Part shown: positions 1 through 7,358 of the stretch, in pieces
Numbering within the stretch: the first letter of the stretch is position 1
Layout: the number at the start of each line of letters is the position of its first letter
NCBI GenBank assembly: GCA_946408865.1
Contig: CAMJTZ010000050.1
Coordinates: 1-11,542 of the forward strand
Direction: 5' to 3'
Length of the DNA stretch: 11,542 bases
Source: an uncultured Clostridia bacterium
GTDB lineage: Bacteria > Bacillota_A > Clostridia > Christensenellales > Aristaeellaceae
Notes under the pieces: model-generated
Databases searched by the model: none
Told to the model about the DNA's origin: nothing
What the model saw: only the letters and a program-made list of their open reading frames with translations
Program-made: the position numbers and the translations under genes

Positions 1-863
1 AATACCAGCGCCACGCCGAAGTAAATCCAGCTCATCGCGGAAGATACGCCGAAGTTGAAGTCGCTGTACATTACCGTGCTGATCCGTTCCATCACTCTGT
101 TGTCATTCTTCATAAAGAAGTCCACAATAGTATAAATACAGTTAACCAGCAGCAGCGGACTGACCATCGGGAAAGTGATTTTCCAGAAGGATTCCCAAGC
201 CGTGCATCCTTCAACATCTGCTGCCTCATAAAGAGACGGGGAAATTGCCTGAAGTCCGGTCAGGAAAACGATGATCTGTATTCCGCTTGCCATGACAATG
301 TCATAGATAGCATCAATCATCTGGAAAATGACATCAAATACACCGCTGGCTACGCCGGAAACCTGAAACAGCTGCTGCAACTGCGCAGAAATGCTGACTC
401 CTGCAGCGCCCTCAACTGATTCAGCCACGCCTGCCATCATGTTGTAGAACTCGTTTTGTTTTTCAATGCCGGGCAGCACACCGCTGGAAAGAATAACCGG
501 GAGGAAGAAAATCGCACGTGCCAGTGTCCGTCCCTTGAAGTTCTGGTTCAGGATCACAGCAATAACGAAGCTCAGCACCAGCGTTGCGATGGTATTGATT
601 CCCATACGTCCGATTTCATCTAGCAGGTACTGATTAAAGTATGGGTCAACAGAAAACGCGTTGCGGTAGTTGTCTATCCCCATCCATGTCAGCTGGAATC
701 CCTGGCCGGGAATAATCTTGACATTGTTGAAGGACATCATCAGGGACTGGATCATTGGCTTTACCATGAAGAGAACAAAGCCAATAATGAAAGGCAGGAT
801 AAACAGGTATCCGGTCCGTGCGCGTCTTTGCTGCATGGTGATCACTTTTCTGTCTCTGCTCAT
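1..863 (-). CDS. Sugar ABC transporter permease (MalF/LplB-like), partial, C-terminus beyond window
   Basis: Integral membrane subunit of a CUT1-type carbohydrate importer. 287 complete codons are present and the frame stays open to base 1. A short basic N-terminus (MSRDRKVITMQQRRART) precedes the first membrane helix (about 17-38), and further hydrophobic segments lie near 88-106, 115-130 and 185-205. The cytoplasmic EAA loop that contacts the ATPase is visible at about 212-235 (EAADVEGCTAW...FP..SP). The stretch at about 130-185, between two helices, is long and polar. The ATG at 863 overlaps the upstream stop codon as ATGA and has a GAAAGGGGG ribosome site 8 nt before it, so translation is probably coupled to the DUF5696-like gene. 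It is not a duplicate of the 7359-8303 permease: the EAA loop, N-terminus and mid-loop all differ. It probably opens a second permease pair; the partner would lie to the left. Substrate unknown. Confidence 0.93.
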   Translation of the reverse strand, partial: MSRDRKVITMQQRRARTGYLFILPFIIGFVLFMVKPMIQSLMMSFNNVKIIPGQGFQLTWMGIDNYRNAFSVDPYFNQYLLDEIGRMGINTIATLVLSFVIAVILNQNFKGRTLARAIFFLPVILSSGVLPGIEKQNEFYNMMAGVAESVEGAAGVSISAQLQQLFQVSGVASGVFDVIFQMIDAIYDIVMASGIQIIVFLTGLQAISPSLYEAADVEGCTAWESFWKITFPMVSPLLLVNCIYTIVDFFMKNDNRVMERISTVMYSDFNFGVSSAMSWIYFGVALV

Positions 864-3445
864 TTCCCGTTCCCCCTTTCAACCAGATATTCCCTTGCAG
901 GTACTTTGACCGTTCCGGTTCTGTAATCTTCTCTGCCGTAGTTAACATATACCTTCGTTCCATCTTCATAGGTGGTACACGTTACCAGATCGTAGATGCG
1001 CTCATGATTAACAATCCGCTGCCTGTTCAGTCCGGCCATATCTGTCTGATATTTCCGGATCATGGAAGTAACCTGATCCTTCCAGAACGTATATCCTGCA
1101 GAAGTGTAGCAGCTATAGCTGGAATCGAGCAGGATTTTCGTATCTTCCGCCATAAAGGTGAAGTTCAGTCCGGCGCCGTATTCAGCGCATTCCAGAAGTG
1201 CTGTCACATAATCTCCGGCAAGATTAACCGGTGTACCGGTATAGTCTTTTATGCCGTGCAGTGCAATCTGATAGAACGGTATCCGTTCATCAATAATCGC
1301 ATAAGCCTGTCCTGTCAGGTTCATGTCCGTAATCAGGTCTGCATAGGAAATCGCGTAATCGTTTCCTTCCTTGATTGTAACCCGCAATCCGGCCTCCTTG
1401 GCTTCCCTCAATCCGTCAACATTCATCTTCTTGACCGTTTCACGCGTTACAAGATCACGGGGATAATAGTCCGCGCTCAGCAGGTTGCCGATGTCCCGGA
1501 ACGCAATTCCTGTTGCATTTTGCTGTTTCAGATAGTTGATGAGATTTGAAGTGTTTTTCCGTGCATAATCCGGACGGGTCAGATAAAAATCATCCAGGAA
1601 TTCTGCCGGTTGATAGGTAACAATGTTATAAGGGTACAGATGTACCTGTTCGCGGGTGGCAAACCGTGCCGCATCGCGGAACCCAATAAACCCGTCAAAT
1701 AAACCGCTGTTATAAGCGAAGGCGGTTATCCCGTCAAATGCCAGGCGGACATTTTTCAGCTTGGCTTCAGCGATCAGTGAATTCATTTCCGCCTGTCCGC
1801 CAAGTTCTCCCTGAACGTGTACGCCCGTCAGCACTTTCTGGCGCACGCCGCCGTTCATCCATCCTGTCATGCGGATATTCAGGTTTTCCACGCCGTTTTC
1901 GGTAAGTTCGTCCAGAATCTTCCGTGCCTGGGAAAAAGTAGTGGTCGAAACAACGCTGTCAACCGGCATGCCCATTTTGATGATTTTTTTGTTGATTGCG
2001 CCGACCAGTTCCACATTCACCGGTGTTGTTTCATCTGTTTCTGCATCAGCTAATTCAGGATGCGTTTCCCTCAGATAATCTCCGTATGCTTTTGCCATAT
2101 CGGAGTAGTTCTCACTGTCTACAAAGCGGTAACGCTGGACGATGGTATCCTGCGGAATCTCTTTTTCATAGACATAAACCAACTGAGTGGTCTTTGCGGA
2201 AACGTTATACTGCTCTGCATGAAGGACTGAATACTTTGCATTGACTGTGTTGTAGCTGTTGTTCCGGCCGGAAACATCCGCATTGATGCCTGCGTATGCG
2301 CTGGCACCTTCAATAATACAGATGAAGGAACCTCCCTCATGGGTGACACCGAACACAGGGAAAGCATTCTTTGTTTCGCTGATAGCTTCCTTGCGCTGCG
2401 TGCCATAATCCCATCCATACAGGTTCGCGTAATAAGCGCTCTGATTGATCTTTCCGTTGTTGAACCGGATGAGGGCACCGCCGCCTTCCGGAATCACCAT
2501 GAAGCCGTCCTGATCTGTGCCCGCTGCACCAAACATAGGAAGAGGAGTAATCGCAGTGATCGGATAATCAGTCCGGTACCGGATTTCACTGTAGGGAACT
2601 TCGAGAACCAGGTCCTTCCCTTCCAGTCTGTAAATCACGCTGACATTGAAAACCGGTCCTCCGGTTTCTCTTTTGCCTGCAACCAGCTGCTGGTCGATTT
2701 CAAAATCTTCCTGTGTATACCCTGCTTCAGCAAAATAGCTTTCCAGTTTCTGTTTGTTGGCAGCGGAAACATCGCCTTTCAGAATATACAGCGGCTGTTC
2801 CTGAACAGAAGGATACATTGCGATGATTTCTTCCTTGTTATCCTTCTTATCCAGTTTTTCCGGTTCATACAGAGAATAATTGGATGTGGTCTGCTTCTTG
2901 TTCTTCTTGGACATGGCGTCCACGAAAGTATTGAATCTTTCTTTCGTGATGGCGTTGGGCAGCGTATAAATCCTTTCAATTTTGCCTATGGAATAATCCA
3001 CCCGGATGGATCCGTCCTCCTGCTTCTTCAGCTGGTAAGTCTGATTTGCGATGGAGTAGGCATTATTGTTCATGGTTATTTCGCCGCTGCTTGTTGTATA
3101 GGCAACCAGCATCGTTGCAGCAAGAGTTTCTTTGTTGGCGGTCAGAGCAATTGGGTCCTTGTCTCCGTCTGCAGGGGTGGAATCCCAGATACGGCCTGAA
3201 GCTTTCTCAACAAGCTGGAAATGAGTGGTCTTCGGATCCATTGTGAAAAGAAGGTCATCCGTTTCCATCACCAGCGGTGTTTCATCGCCTTCATAATATG
3301 AAATGACAGGAGGATTGGCGTTTGTATCTTCCTTCTGGCTGTAGATCGGTACGAACACGAAAATGACAAGACACGCCAGTGCGATGGCAGTAATGAGCCA
3401 AGGAATCAGGCGCCGGATGAGGGATTGTTTTCTGTACATATACAT
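860..3445 (-). CDS. DUF5696-like membrane-anchored protein, putative glycoside hydrolase fold
   Basis: 861 residues. A basic N-terminus and one helix (about 12-33) form an uncleaved signal anchor, which puts the rest outside the cell. Residues about 45-470 are beta-rich with many Gly and aromatic residues (GFMVIPEGGGALIRF near 314-328, NLYGWDYG near 341-348), like the beta-sandwich found in front of several glycosidase barrels. Residues about 476-795 alternate strands and helices as in a (beta/alpha)8 barrel. Acidic residues at expected strand ends are D571 (AFDG), D651 (AFRDIG), E693 (IKEGND) and D719/E720 (IIDER). A short beta domain closes the protein (about 805-861). From memory, length and motifs fit DUF5696, seen in Bacillota sugar-transport loci; no search was run. 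No reaction is established, so catalysis is inferred and a non-catalytic glycan-binding role remains possible. AAGGAGG lies 4 nt from the ATG at 3445 but 10 nt from the ATG at 3439 (Met3), so the true start may be Met3. Confidence 0.85.
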   Translation of the reverse strand: MYMYRKQSLIRRLIPWLITAIALACLVIFVFVPIYSQKEDTNANPPVISYYEGDETPLVMETDDLLFTMDPKTTHFQLVEKASGRIWDSTPADGDKDPIALTANKETLAATMLVAYTTSSGEITMNNNAYSIANQTYQLKKQEDGSIRVDYSIGKIERIYTLPNAITKERFNTFVDAMSKKNKKQTTSNYSLYEPEKLDKKDNKEEIIAMYPSVQEQPLYILKGDVSAANKQKLESYFAEAGYTQEDFEIDQQLVAGKRETGGPVFNVSVIYRLEGKDLVLEVPYSEIRYRTDYPITAITPLPMFGAAGTDQDGFMVIPEGGGALIRFNNGKINQSAYYANLYGWDYGTQRKEAISETKNAFPVFGVTHEGGSFICIIEGASAYAGINADVSGRNNSYNTVNAKYSVLHAEQYNVSAKTTQLVYVYEKEIPQDTIVQRYRFVDSENYSDMAKAYGDYLRETHPELADAETDETTPVNVELVGAINKKIIKMGMPVDSVVSTTTFSQARKILDELTENGVENLNIRMTGWMNGGVRQKVLTGVHVQGELGGQAEMNSLIAEAKLKNVRLAFDGITAFAYNSGLFDGFIGFRDAARFATREQVHLYPYNIVTYQPAEFLDDFYLTRPDYARKNTSNLINYLKQQNATGIAFRDIGNLLSADYYPRDLVTRETVKKMNVDGLREAKEAGLRVTIKEGNDYAISYADLITDMNLTGQAYAIIDERIPFYQIALHGIKDYTGTPVNLAGDYVTALLECAEYGAGLNFTFMAEDTKILLDSSYSCYTSAGYTFWKDQVTSMIRKYQTDMAGLNRQRIVNHERIYDLVTCTTYEDGTKVYVNYGREDYRTGTVKVPAREYLVERGNGK

Positions 3446-3449
3446 CTTC

Positions 3450-3456
3450 CCTCCTT
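3450..3456 (-). promoter_or_regulatory. Ribosome binding site of the DUF5696-like gene, overlapping the YIP1 stop
   Basis: AAGGAGG on the minus strand shares bases with the TAA stop of the YIP1 gene (3455-3457). Ribosomes ending YIP1 translation therefore sit on the next initiation site, which points to translational coupling. Spacing is 4 nt to the ATG at 3445 and 10 nt to the ATG at 3439. The other genes of the operon use 8-10 nt, which favours the second ATG. Confidence 0.8.
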
Positions 3457-4165
3457 AATTCAACCGGAAAACAATTTCGCGGTACAGGCTGAGGAAATAG
3501 CTCAGTGCATCCTGCAGCAGACTGAAGAATACAAGCATCAGGAAAATGATCACTGCCGCGCCGAATACAGTAACGATCAGGAAGATGAAAGTTTTTCCAG
3601 GGCCGTAATCGTGAATCTGCATCAGACCGACAAAAACAAGGAATACGCACCAGACCACGCTGAAGGAAAGAAGGACTGAATAGAAGCTTCCCTCTTCATA
3701 TGTCAGCATATTGCTGACCAGAATCATCGGAATCTGTATCAGGATATATGGAACAAGTGCGTAGCACATTGCCATGTAAATATCCTTGAAACGGCCTTTA
3801 CCGTCAAACAGGGTTGTCATGGCCCAGTTTGCAAGGCAAAGGATGATGAACGGAAGCGCCAGGGACCCCATTTCCTCAAAGATATTGATATACTGAACCG
3901 GCGCCATGATAAACTGGAAACTGGTCAGGAGCAGTTTCAGCACACGGGTGATCAGAAACAGAATCAGGAATGTGTTTGCAGCCGCAATCGTGCCGCGTTT
4001 TTCATGAACCAGATCCCAGAATCCGTCAAAGGGATGCGTTATCAAGTACATGCTGTACTTCAGCGACGCAAAGTAGCGGCTCCGCCAGGCTTTACGCCTT
4101 TCCGCCTTAGCTGAAAGATTCCGGATGGGCTTCATACCCTTACTTGCGGACTTTGCTATGCTCAT
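3455..4165 (-). CDS. YIP1-family polytopic membrane protein
   Basis: 236 residues. A basic cytoplasmic N-terminus of about 55 residues contains HPFDGFWDLVHEKRG (44-58). Five hydrophobic helices follow, near 60-82, 102-120, 131-152, 162-183 and 192-216. The segment LFDGKGRFKDIYMAMCYALVP (about 119-139) matches the Gly-Lys-Gly then Tyr-x-x-x-Pro pattern typical of YIP1 domains. Bacterial YIP1 proteins have no settled biochemical role; the eukaryotic relatives act in vesicle traffic, which does not transfer here. Its place between the NHL/TPR gene and the DUF5696-like gene suggests a membrane partner or assembly factor for the surface machinery (inference). The ATG at 4165 has GGAGG 9 nt upstream, lying inside the end of the NHL/TPR gene. 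The two genes overlap by 26 nt, which implies coupled translation. Confidence 0.88.
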   Translation of the reverse strand: MSIAKSASKGMKPIRNLSAKAERRKAWRSRYFASLKYSMYLITHPFDGFWDLVHEKRGTIAAANTFLILFLITRVLKLLLTSFQFIMAPVQYINIFEEMGSLALPFIILCLANWAMTTLFDGKGRFKDIYMAMCYALVPYILIQIPMILVSNMLTYEEGSFYSVLLSFSVVWCVFLVFVGLMQIHDYGPGKTFIFLIVTVFGAAVIIFLMLVFFSLLQDALSYFLSLYREIVFRLN

Positions 4166-6086
4166 GCATGATCACCTCCCACTTCATTTTCTTGCTTCTC
4201 CCAATTACGAGCGGAATAATCAGCAGAGCTGCCACCAGGAGAATGATCCACCAGATATTCTTCTCGACCCATTCCTTCCGGTAGAGCTTGAATGCGCGTC
4301 CGTAGCTTTCCCGGTCATGGGCCATCTTGAACCATTCCATTGCTTCTTCAAACTTGTTCTGGCGCATTACAGCCTGTCCGATTCCTCTGAAGGCGAGCGG
4401 ATAGTTTGCATTCAGCTTGAGAACTTCCTGCCACAGCACAGCGCTTTCGTCATATTCTCCCTTCAGGTAGGTTTCAATCGCGCTGTAGATCGTGCTGCCG
4501 TATTCAGTGGGCTCAAATATTGTAATATTGTTCTTCAGCTGATCCAGGACAATCAGATCATGTCCCATATGTTCAATGCTGACAGCCCCGTTGAAAGCGC
4601 CGTCCACATTTCCTTTTGTACCGAACGCCCACAGCATGACGCCCTGGCTGTCATAGCCGAAAAGGCGTCCTCTGATCCGGTCCAGTCCGACATACATGCC
4701 GTCATTCAGAACGGTAATGTCAACAAACTTACTGGGGCCGGTTGCCTCCGAACCGGAAACCCAGTTCAGATCACCGATTGGTGGATAGTGATCATTTTTA
4801 ATCAGAATATCTTTTCCAAGGCTGTTCAGCCGGCGAATCGGCTTGGCTTTGTCCCATTTCAGGTCGCCTTCACTGAAAACGGTTGTAGTTGCGTAAATGA
4901 ATCCGTCTTCATCAATATAGATGTTTTCGTATTCGGTCGGAACGAAATTAGCAGTTTGTGCCCGTTGTTCCTTGGTCTGGAAATACCGTTTCCAGATATA
5001 ATCTGTCATGGAGACGGATACTTCATTGGCACCGATGAAACCGGAAAAAGTACCGTCTTCCTCAAACTTTACCAGCCCTTTGTTAATGTTCTGGCAAAGG
5101 CCGTAAACACGCTCGGCAACGTCCACCACTATTTTTTTCGGCAGGAAATTCTGACTCTGATCAAACGTGGCATCCAGCGGTTTGGTATATTCCCAGATCA
5201 GGTTGCAGTCCTTGTCCATCTTGACGATACGGAAATTGTTTGTATCCGCGATAAAGATATTTCCAAGGCTGTCAACAGCAACGTCATTTGGAGCATTCAG
5301 CTGTGAAATGACTGCACCGGATTCATCTCTGTGCCAGGCTTCATACTGCCAGATATTGCATCCGCTTGCCTTCAGCTTTTCCTCGGCTTCTACGGCTTCC
5401 TGATGAATCTGTTCCTCCTTCTCCCTGGCTTCTTCCAGTGCAAGGGTTGCAGTTTCAATCTCTTCATTGCTTGCTGACTGTTCTTCAGCCGGTGCGCTGT
5501 TCCCTGTTGCGCCTTCTTCCAACCCTTCCTGCGGCTGTTCTGCTTCAGCGACCGGCGCTTCCTCGGTTGGTGCTTCCGGCTGCTCGGTGTCAGCGGATGT
5601 TTCCGCTTCCTCTGTCTCGTTTTCCGTACCGGTCAGCTCCGCCAGTTTTTCTTCAGCTTCCAAACGGGCGCTGATTGCTGCTTCATACTCTTCCGCTTTG
5701 GAATAATAGGATTCCGCAAGTGTGTAATTGGCGGCGTCCGCTGTTACGGTTGTAATAATACGTGTCACTGTAAACTGGTTCTTATCATTGGCACGCAGCT
5801 GTACAATCCGGTTATTGCCTGTATCACAGACATACAGATCTTTTCCGTTGACAAAAAGGCTTTGGGGCTTTCTGAAAGACAGATTGTCCAGATTCTCCAG
5901 GCCCAGTGAGGATGAATCTATAACTGACCGTACTCTGTATGCGTCAGGAGATTGCTGATAATCTTCCCAATAATCGTATCCATAGGTATAGGATGTGCTG
6001 AAACCGTCATCCGCAGAGGCAGCTACTGTCCCCGCCGTAAGAATAAGGCAGCACATTACTGCGATGATTCTTTTGATGGTTCTCAC
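4140..6086 (-). CDS. Secreted NHL-repeat/TPR protein with C-terminal membrane anchor
   Basis: 648 residues from a GTG start. Residues 1-25 are a signal peptide (basic start, hydrophobic core, ASA at the cleavage point). NHL-type beta-propeller repeats appear at about 71-98 (LYVCDTGNNRIVQL) and 263-295 (NDVAVDSLGNIFIADTNNFR), with more degenerate blades to about 530. Between these two repeats sits an insert (about 121-240): Glu/Ala-rich coiled coils flanking an acidic Pro/Thr/Glu-rich stretch (about 155-205). TPR-like helices lie at about 535-602 (GEYDESAVLWQEVLKLNANYP, then a second unit). A membrane helix (about 610-629) and a basic cytoplasmic tail of 19 residues end the protein. The bulk is therefore extracellular and anchored at its C-terminus. 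No enzyme motif is seen; a scaffold, glycan-sensing or protein-contact role is inferred. The start was chosen because AGGAGG lies 9 nt before this GTG; an in-frame ATG at 6104 overlaps that site and has no good one of its own. Confidence 0.88.
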   Translation of the reverse strand: MRTIKRIIAVMCCLILTAGTVAASADDGFSTSYTYGYDYWEDYQQSPDAYRVRSVIDSSSLGLENLDNLSFRKPQSLFVNGKDLYVCDTGNNRIVQLRANDKNQFTVTRIITTVTADAANYTLAESYYSKAEEYEAAISARLEAEEKLAELTGTENETEEAETSADTEQPEAPTEEAPVAEAEQPQEGLEEGATGNSAPAEEQSASNEEIETATLALEEAREKEEQIHQEAVEAEEKLKASGCNIWQYEAWHRDESGAVISQLNAPNDVAVDSLGNIFIADTNNFRIVKMDKDCNLIWEYTKPLDATFDQSQNFLPKKIVVDVAERVYGLCQNINKGLVKFEEDGTFSGFIGANEVSVSMTDYIWKRYFQTKEQRAQTANFVPTEYENIYIDEDGFIYATTTVFSEGDLKWDKAKPIRRLNSLGKDILIKNDHYPPIGDLNWVSGSEATGPSKFVDITVLNDGMYVGLDRIRGRLFGYDSQGVMLWAFGTKGNVDGAFNGAVSIEHMGHDLIVLDQLKNNITIFEPTEYGSTIYSAIETYLKGEYDESAVLWQEVLKLNANYPLAFRGIGQAVMRQNKFEEAMEWFKMAHDRESYGRAFKLYRKEWVEKNIWWIILLVAALLIIPLVIGRSKKMKWEVIMHEHSKVRK

Positions 6087-6095
6087 TCGTATTTC

Positions 6096-6101
6096 CCTCC
6101 T
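6096..6101 (-). promoter_or_regulatory. Ribosome binding site that sets the GTG start of the NHL/TPR gene
   Basis: AGGAGG on the minus strand, 9 nt before the GTG at 6086. In a longer reading these bases would be codons 2 and 3 (Arg-Arg) after the ATG at 6104. Placed as a ribosome site, they give a clean signal peptide beginning MRTIKR. The upstream ATG at 6104 has only weak purine stretches before it. Confidence 0.75.
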
Positions 6102-6130
6102 CATGCTGCTTTTCACCGTCTCTTTCAGCC

Positions 6131-7357
6131 TTAATCCTTGATGCCGGAAGATGCCATAGTCTCCAGGATCCGGCTTTGACTGAGGATGAAAATGATAATG
6201 GGAACCGCAATGATAATCACCTGCGCTGCGGCAACCTGGCCTGTCCGGGCAATACCGCCTGCCTGGATCTGGTTCAGTGCGTATACGAGTGTTTTCTTGG
6301 CTTCAGAATAGATAACAGTGGCTGCACTGTTGTTCCATAGGCTCTGAACACTGAAGATAATCATCGTCAGCCAGGCAGGTTTTACATTCGGCATCACAAT
6401 ATGCCAGAAAACACCGAACGTGGTCGCGCCGTCAATGGTCGCCGCCTCAATGAGGGCAGTTGGCAGGCCTTCCATGAACTGTTTCATCAGAAATAGTCCG
6501 ATTGGAGCCGCGAACGCCGGCAGAATCAGCGCCCAGTAGGTATCAATCATACCAAGCCGGCTCATGATCAGATAGTTCGGGATACCCGTAACATAGCCGG
6601 AGAACATCAGGCAGGTGGTAACGACAGCGAAGAACGTCTTTCCGCCGGGGAACTGGAATTTGGCAAGAACAAACGCGGCCATGCTCGCAATCACCAGATG
6701 ACCGAACGTACCAGCGACTGTGATAAACACCGTGTTTACAAGATACCGGCTGAAAGGCACCCAGCTCTGTCCCATTGTAACGAACAGATCGGAGAAGTTG
6801 TCTGTTGTCGGATGGGATGGCCAGATGGGCGGCGGAAAGCGGAAAAATTCATCCAGCGGTTTGAGAGATGCCCCGATCTGGAAGAAGAGCGGGAAAAACA
6901 TTGCAGCACCGACAAGAATCAGCATCAGGTAAATTCCGATATCGCCGGCGATGGAACGGTTCGGATGACGGCGGGTGATCAGGTGTTTTTTCGGCACCTG
7001 GATCTTTTCGCCGCGCAGTTCCGCCAGGCGGTGCAGTTCATCGCCCCGGGTTCTGGGGGTGACCGGTTTGTCCACCCAGTATTTATCCATATGGTTATAG
7101 AGTTTCAGACCGTAGTCCAGTTCAAAGACATAACGGCTGTCATCCTTCAGGATAACGGTAACCTGACTGCTGACACCGCCGCGACGGATATTGTCCATTC
7201 TGTGCAGCCGTGTATAGTTCCATTCCACCAGTGGTTTGTCGTTCCCCTTCTCGTAGAAGGCGGCGCCGGTTTCTGTTGCGATCAGATGACCCCTGTACTT
7301 TTTGCCGGAAATGGTTTTCATTGTACCGGCAGATTTGACGGTATTCAGTTCGCTCAT
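6131..7357 (-). CDS. Carbohydrate ABC transporter permease (MalG-like) with N-terminal PH/GRAM-like domain
   Basis: 408 residues, against roughly 270-300 for usual MalG-type permeases. The C-terminal part is a standard CUT1 permease: first helix about 138-160, several more helices, the EAA loop at about 302-327 (IEAATIDGATTF...MP..KP), and an ending (SQSRILETMASSGIKD) in the usual position of the family's C-terminal segment. The extra 130 N-terminal residues carry a small beta-rich domain at about 14-95, with a run of strands (YRGHLIATETGAAFYE, LVEWNYTRLHRMD, SQVTVILKDD, SRYVFELD) and a closing helix (YGLKLYNHMDKYW). That strand order and the single C-terminal helix resemble bacterial PH or GRAM domains; this is fold recognition by eye. 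The domain faces the cytoplasm. The ATG at 7357 follows the upstream TGA with one base between, and GGGTGGG lies 8 nt ahead. A longer frame from a TTG at 7390 would overlap the upstream gene and has little support. Confidence 0.92.
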   Translation of the reverse strand: MSELNTVKSAGTMKTISGKKYRGHLIATETGAAFYEKGNDKPLVEWNYTRLHRMDNIRRGGVSSQVTVILKDDSRYVFELDYGLKLYNHMDKYWVDKPVTPRTRGDELHRLAELRGEKIQVPKKHLITRRHPNRSIAGDIGIYLMLILVGAAMFFPLFFQIGASLKPLDEFFRFPPPIWPSHPTTDNFSDLFVTMGQSWVPFSRYLVNTVFITVAGTFGHLVIASMAAFVLAKFQFPGGKTFFAVVTTCLMFSGYVTGIPNYLIMSRLGMIDTYWALILPAFAAPIGLFLMKQFMEGLPTALIEAATIDGATTFGVFWHIVMPNVKPAWLTMIIFSVQSLWNNSAATVIYSEAKKTLVYALNQIQAGGIARTGQVAAAQVIIIAVPIIIFILSQSRILETMASSGIKD

Positions 7358-7358
7358 C

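Noticed and set aside
646..969. Minus-strand open frame of 107 codons across the junction of the DUF5696-like and third permease genes
   Set aside because: It is out of frame with both; the real permease frame starts at 863 and has the EAA loop and membrane helices.
2339..3199. Plus-strand open frame of 286 codons antisense to the DUF5696-like gene
   Set aside because: Shadow of a long coding region; composition is unlike a real protein, and no ribosome site was noted.
4125..5306. Plus-strand open frame of 393 codons antisense to the NHL/TPR gene
   Set aside because: Shadow frame: no domain logic, and the opposite strand has a signal peptide, NHL repeats, TPR units and a membrane anchor in order.
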